Source: Sedimenticola sp.
Lineage (GTDB): Bacteria > Pseudomonadota > Gammaproteobacteria > Chromatiales > Chromatiaceae
NCBI GenBank assembly: GCA_027038775.1
Contig: JALWGP010000433.1
Coordinates: forward strand, 1 to 6,126
Direction: 5' to 3'
DNA: 6,126 nucleotides
Positions 4,148 through 6,126 of the stretch are shown piece by piece (the stretch's first letter is position 1; each line of letters begins with the position of its first letter). A program made the translations under genes and the position numbers. The notes under the pieces were generated by a model. It saw only the letters and a program-made list of their open reading frames with translations. It ran no database searches and was not told the origin of the DNA.

Positions 4148-5046
4148 CATGAACCCTGCCGGTAGGGATTGGTGCCGTCGGGCTGCTTCTCGAACCGCCG
4201 GTAGGTCCACTGGTACTGCTCGGGGGCCATGCGCACCAGGGCCTCCACCCCGGCGTTGAGGGCCGCGGCGGCGGCCTCCGGATCCTCGCCGCCGATGGCG
4301 GCGTCCCCCTCCAGCCCCACCACCCGGTACTTCGCCGACCCCTTCTGCCGCAGGAAGCCGATGAAGTAGACCGGCGCCCCGTGCTTGCGGGCGAAGCGGC
4401 TCACCAGGGTCATGGTGAGCGCCGGCACGCCGAAGAAGGGCGCGAAGACACCGGTCCCACCCCGCTGCGCCTTGGGTTGCTGATCGGGCAGGATGACGAC
4501 GATCTCGCCACGGGAAAGGGCCTGGTGGAGCTCCCGGACTCCCCGGCGGTCGGTGGCCACCATGCGATTCTGCCCCGGGCGGCTGCGCCCCTCGAGCATC
4601 ACCGATTCCAGCCCCGCCTTTCGCGGCGGCCGGTAGAGCCCGGTGGCCCGGGCCAGGTCGCCAAAGAAATGGGCGCTGAGCTCGAAGTTGCCCAGGTGGG
4701 GCATGGCCACGATGAGGCCCCTTCCCCGGTCCAGGAGGGCGCGGATCTCCTGGCGCGCGTCATCCGCTTCCATCCGCTCCAGCCAGGTTCCGGTCCTGCC
4801 GTACCAGACGGCGGGCATCTCCAGCACCGTGGTGGCCGTCTCCCGGAGGCAGGCGCGCAGCAGTACCTCCCGCTCCTTCTCCTCCATCCCGGGGAAGCAG
4901 AGCCGCAGGTTGACCCGGGCGGTCTCGCGCTCCCGGTTGGGAACGCGGTAGAGCAGCCAGCCCGCGGCACGTCCCATGCCGCGCAATGCGGGCAGCGGCA
5001 GCAGGGAGAGGGAACGGACGAACAGGCGCAGGAGAGCGGTTTTCAT
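4147..5046 (-). CDS. lpxL: Lipid A biosynthesis lauroyl/myristoyl acyltransferase (LpxL/HtrB family)
   Basis: A 299-residue inner-membrane acyltransferase that adds a secondary acyl chain from acyl-ACP to Kdo2-lipid IVA during LPS synthesis. The N-terminus has a hydrophobic, basic membrane-anchoring segment (LLRLFVRSLSLLPLPALRGM, then AAGWLLY). The catalytic HX4(D/E) motif appears as MPHLGNFE with His117 and Glu122. Typical family segments follow: LYRPPRKAGLE, the basic GRSRPGQNRMV, ILPDQQPKAQRG, FFGVPALTMT and the C-terminal PEQYQWTYRRFEKQP. The ATG at 5046 gives the family's usual N-terminus; upstream in-frame ATGs only add an unrelated extension. No Shine-Dalgarno precedes it, but a GATAAT lies 10 bp upstream. 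It runs divergently from the rhodanese gene and convergently with the SOR-like gene. LpxL versus the LpxM or LpxP paralogue cannot be separated here. Confidence 0.93.
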   Translation of the reverse strand: MKTALLRLFVRSLSLLPLPALRGMGRAAGWLLYRVPNRERETARVNLRLCFPGMEEKEREVLLRACLRETATTVLEMPAVWYGRTGTWLERMEADDARQEIRALLDRGRGLIVAMPHLGNFELSAHFFGDLARATGLYRPPRKAGLESVMLEGRSRPGQNRMVATDRRGVRELHQALSRGEIVVILPDQQPKAQRGGTGVFAPFFGVPALTMTLVSRFARKHGAPVYFIGFLRQKGSAKYRVVGLEGDAAIGGEDPEAAAAALNAGVEALVRMAPEQYQWTYRRFEKQPDGTNPYRQGS

Positions 5047-5056
5047 GGAGGGTGCT

Positions 5057-5062
5057 ATTATC
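5057..5062 (-). promoter_or_regulatory. Possible -10 element giving a nearly leaderless lpxL mRNA
   Basis: GATAAT on the minus strand ends 10 bases before the acyltransferase ATG, so transcription would begin about 2-4 bases before the start codon. This would explain why no ribosome binding site is visible. No recognisable -35 lies 17 bp upstream (GGATCG), so the call is weak. Confidence 0.25.
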
Positions 5063-5129
5063 CCGGGTAGAAGGACGCCCGATCCGGCAGACCAGGAATC
5101 CACCCAATACTAACCGGAAACCACCGCCA

Positions 5130-5564
5130 ATGGATGCACCCCACCCCCAGCCGCTCACCCCGAAGGAAGCCTACCAGATGCTGGAGGAGAACCCGCGCGC
5201 GGTGCTGGTGGACATCCGCTCCAGCATGGAGTTCCTCTTCGTCGGCCATCCCGTGGGCGCCGTGCACATTCCCTGGATCGACGAGCCCGACTGGGACGTC
5301 AACCCCGACTTCGTCACCGACATCCGCAAGCTGCTCCTCGGCGGCGCCATCTGCGACCGGGAAGAGGGGCTGGAGTGCGCGCCGGTGATCCTCATCTGCC
5401 GCAGCGGCAAACGCTCCCTCAAGGCGGGGCAGGCGCTGCTGGAGGCGGGTATGAAGGACATCTACCACGTGGAGTCGGGCTTCGAGGGCGATCTCAACGA
5501 ACACCACCAGCGCAGCACCATCAACGGCTGGCGTTTCGAGGGGCTGCCCTGGGAACAGTGTTGA
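5130..5564 (+). CDS. Single-domain rhodanese-like sulfurtransferase
   Basis: A 144-residue cytoplasmic protein (no signal peptide) consisting of one rhodanese domain. Family marks are LTPKEAYQMLEENPRAVLVD, then IRSSMEFLFVGHPVGAVHIPW with the expected R...E, and VILICRSGKRS. The active-site loop is CRSGKRS with persulfide-forming Cys90. The end is GMKDIYHVESGFEGDL and [11 protein letters not shown], the pattern of proteobacterial single-domain rhodaneses. It probably carries sulfane sulfur between donors and acceptors; the real partner is unknown. The ATG at 5130 sits just before the domain; the frame is open upstream to 4986 but that part overlaps the divergent acyltransferase gene and has no homology. 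The ribosome binding site is weak. The last 44 bp overlap the 3' end of the convergent hydrogenase protease gene. Confidence 0.92.
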   Translation: MDAPHPQPLTPKEAYQMLEENPRAVLVDIRSSMEFLFVGHPVGAVHIPWIDEPDWDVNPDFVTDIRKLLLGGAICDREEGLECAPVILICRSGKRSLKAGQALLEAGMKDIYHVESGFEGDLNEHHQRSTINGWRFEGLPWEQC

Positions 5565-6036
5565 TCTTCGCGGCCCTGGAGCACGCAAGGCGGGGCAACA
5601 TCTCCGATATCGAAGCGCAGGCCTGTTCCACCGCCCTTTCCACCTCCGGAGAGAGCGCCCCTCCTCCTTCGAACGCCCTCCCTTCGATCCCCAGCACCCT
5701 CACCTCTTCCGGCAGCTCCCCCAGCACCGCCGCCAGCTGCAGCGCCTCGGCCAGGCCGAAACGGTGGGTCGAATAGGGAAAGGTGCCGGACCCGGGGAGG
5801 TTCTCCGGGCCGAACCAGCGCAGGGTGCCGGGCGGCGCGCCGGAGACCATGGCGTCCACCAGGATCACCTGCCGGTGACTCTGCCAAAGCGCCATGAGGG
5901 AGGCGCCCTCGCCCCAGTGGGTCTCCAGCCGCACGCCGGGCAGGGACCGGCGGCGAAGGCGTTCGATCACCGCGGGTCCCGCACCGTCGTCGCCGCGCAG
6001 GGGATCGCCGATGCCCACGATGAGAATCTCAGTCAC
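5521..6036 (-). CDS. [NiFe] hydrogenase maturation protease (HyaD/HybD/HoxW type)
   Basis: A 171-residue endopeptidase that removes the C-terminal tail of the hydrogenase large subunit after nickel is inserted, letting the active site close. The N-terminus [18 protein letters not shown] is the family signature; nickel-sensing ligands by comparison with E. coli HybD are Asp17, Asp61 (in [10 protein letters not shown]) and His91 (in [11 protein letters not shown]). GIGDP has Asp where GxGNxL is usual. The core ends near residue 147 (ASISEML); the last 24 residues are Ala/Arg-rich and arise from the strand opposite the rhodanese gene, so they may be a non-conserved tail. The GTG start at 6036 overlaps the large subunit stop (GTGACTGA), indicating coupling. 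The gene directly follows its probable substrate's gene. Confidence 0.94.
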   Translation of the reverse strand: MTEILIVGIGDPLRGDDGAGPAVIERLRRRSLPGVRLETHWGEGASLMALWQSHRQVILVDAMVSGAPPGTLRWFGPENLPGSGTFPYSTHRFGLAEALQLAAVLGELPEEVRVLGIEGRAFEGGGALSPEVERAVEQACASISEMLPRLACSRAAKINTVPRAAPRNASR

Positions 6037-6126
6037 GGTGGATCTTCAGTTTCAGGAAGTGGGTGGCGCAGGAGATGCAGGGGTCGAACTTCCGGACGAC
6101 CCGCCCGCCGCGCCACCGGCGCTCCT
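6029..6126 (-). CDS. [NiFe] hydrogenase large subunit, C-terminal end (cut by window edge)
   Basis: The last 31 codons and stop are in the window. They read ...[33 protein letters not shown] is the C-terminal CxxC motif of [NiFe] hydrogenase catalytic subunits, whose two cysteines bind the Ni-Fe(CN)2CO centre. Cleavage by the maturation protease is expected after the His, releasing FLKLKIHRD (9 residues). DPC.SC.TH, rather than DPC..C..H with a V after it, resembles cytoplasmic group 3 enzymes (HoxH or the NADP-linked/sulfhydrogenase 3b type) more than membrane-bound group 1; the subgroup is inference from a very short stretch. The gene overlaps the protease gene by 8 bp. Confidence 0.92.
   Translation of the reverse strand, partial: ERRWRGGRVVRKFDPCISCATHFLKLKIHRD

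Noticed and set aside
4381..5070. 229-codon plus-strand frame opposite the acyltransferase
   Set aside because: The minus strand encodes a full LpxL-type protein with HX4E motif; the plus frame shows no domain.

Overview
The window is high-GC bacterial DNA from a gammaproteobacterium, probably a sulfur- or hydrogen-metabolising (Chromatiales-like) lineage. This is inferred from three things. The xerD-dsbC order and the YqcC, YcgN and YaeQ families are typical of Gammaproteobacteria, and the proteins resemble the E. coli versions closely. An LpxL-type acyltransferase shows an LPS-bearing Gram-negative envelope. The right edge carries a [NiFe] hydrogenase operon. No tRNA, rRNA, IS element or CRISPR array was seen.

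Layout. (1) 1-1668, minus strand: an ogt-xerD-dsbC operon (DNA alkyl repair, chromosome dimer resolution, periplasmic disulfide isomerase); dsbC runs off the left edge. (2) 1709-2050, plus strand: a YqcC (DUF446) gene diverging from ogt across only 40 bp. (3) 2051-2308: a non-coding, partly very AT-rich region with four DnaA-box matches, tandem TTGAYCAA near-palindromes, a possible terminator or operator hairpin and candidate promoters. It resembles a replication origin or a DnaA-controlled region. (4) 2309-3338, plus strand: ycgN then yaeQ, two widespread but poorly understood families. (5) 3339-3647: a non-coding region containing a strong intrinsic terminator facing the minus strand and several hairpins, possibly an unannotated small RNA. 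(6) 3648-4147, plus strand: one gene with a very strong ribosome binding site and a very strong terminator. It encodes a 152-residue protein resembling the first half of sulfur oxygenase reductase, with a matching Cys / His-x3-His / Glu set. (7) 4147-5046, minus strand: a lipid A acyltransferase. (8) 5130-5564, plus strand: a single-domain rhodanese. (9) 5521-6126, minus strand: a hydrogenase maturation protease overlapping the 3' end of the rhodanese gene by 44 bp, preceded by the C-terminus of its probable substrate, a [NiFe] hydrogenase large subunit.

Working together: ogt, xerD and dsbC are probably co-transcribed. The large subunit and protease genes overlap by 8 bp and are probably translationally coupled, with the protease trimming the large subunit after nickel insertion. 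The SOR-like protein, the rhodanese and a cytoplasmic-type hydrogenase give the right half a possible sulfur/hydrogen theme. They are not one operon, so a functional link is inference only.
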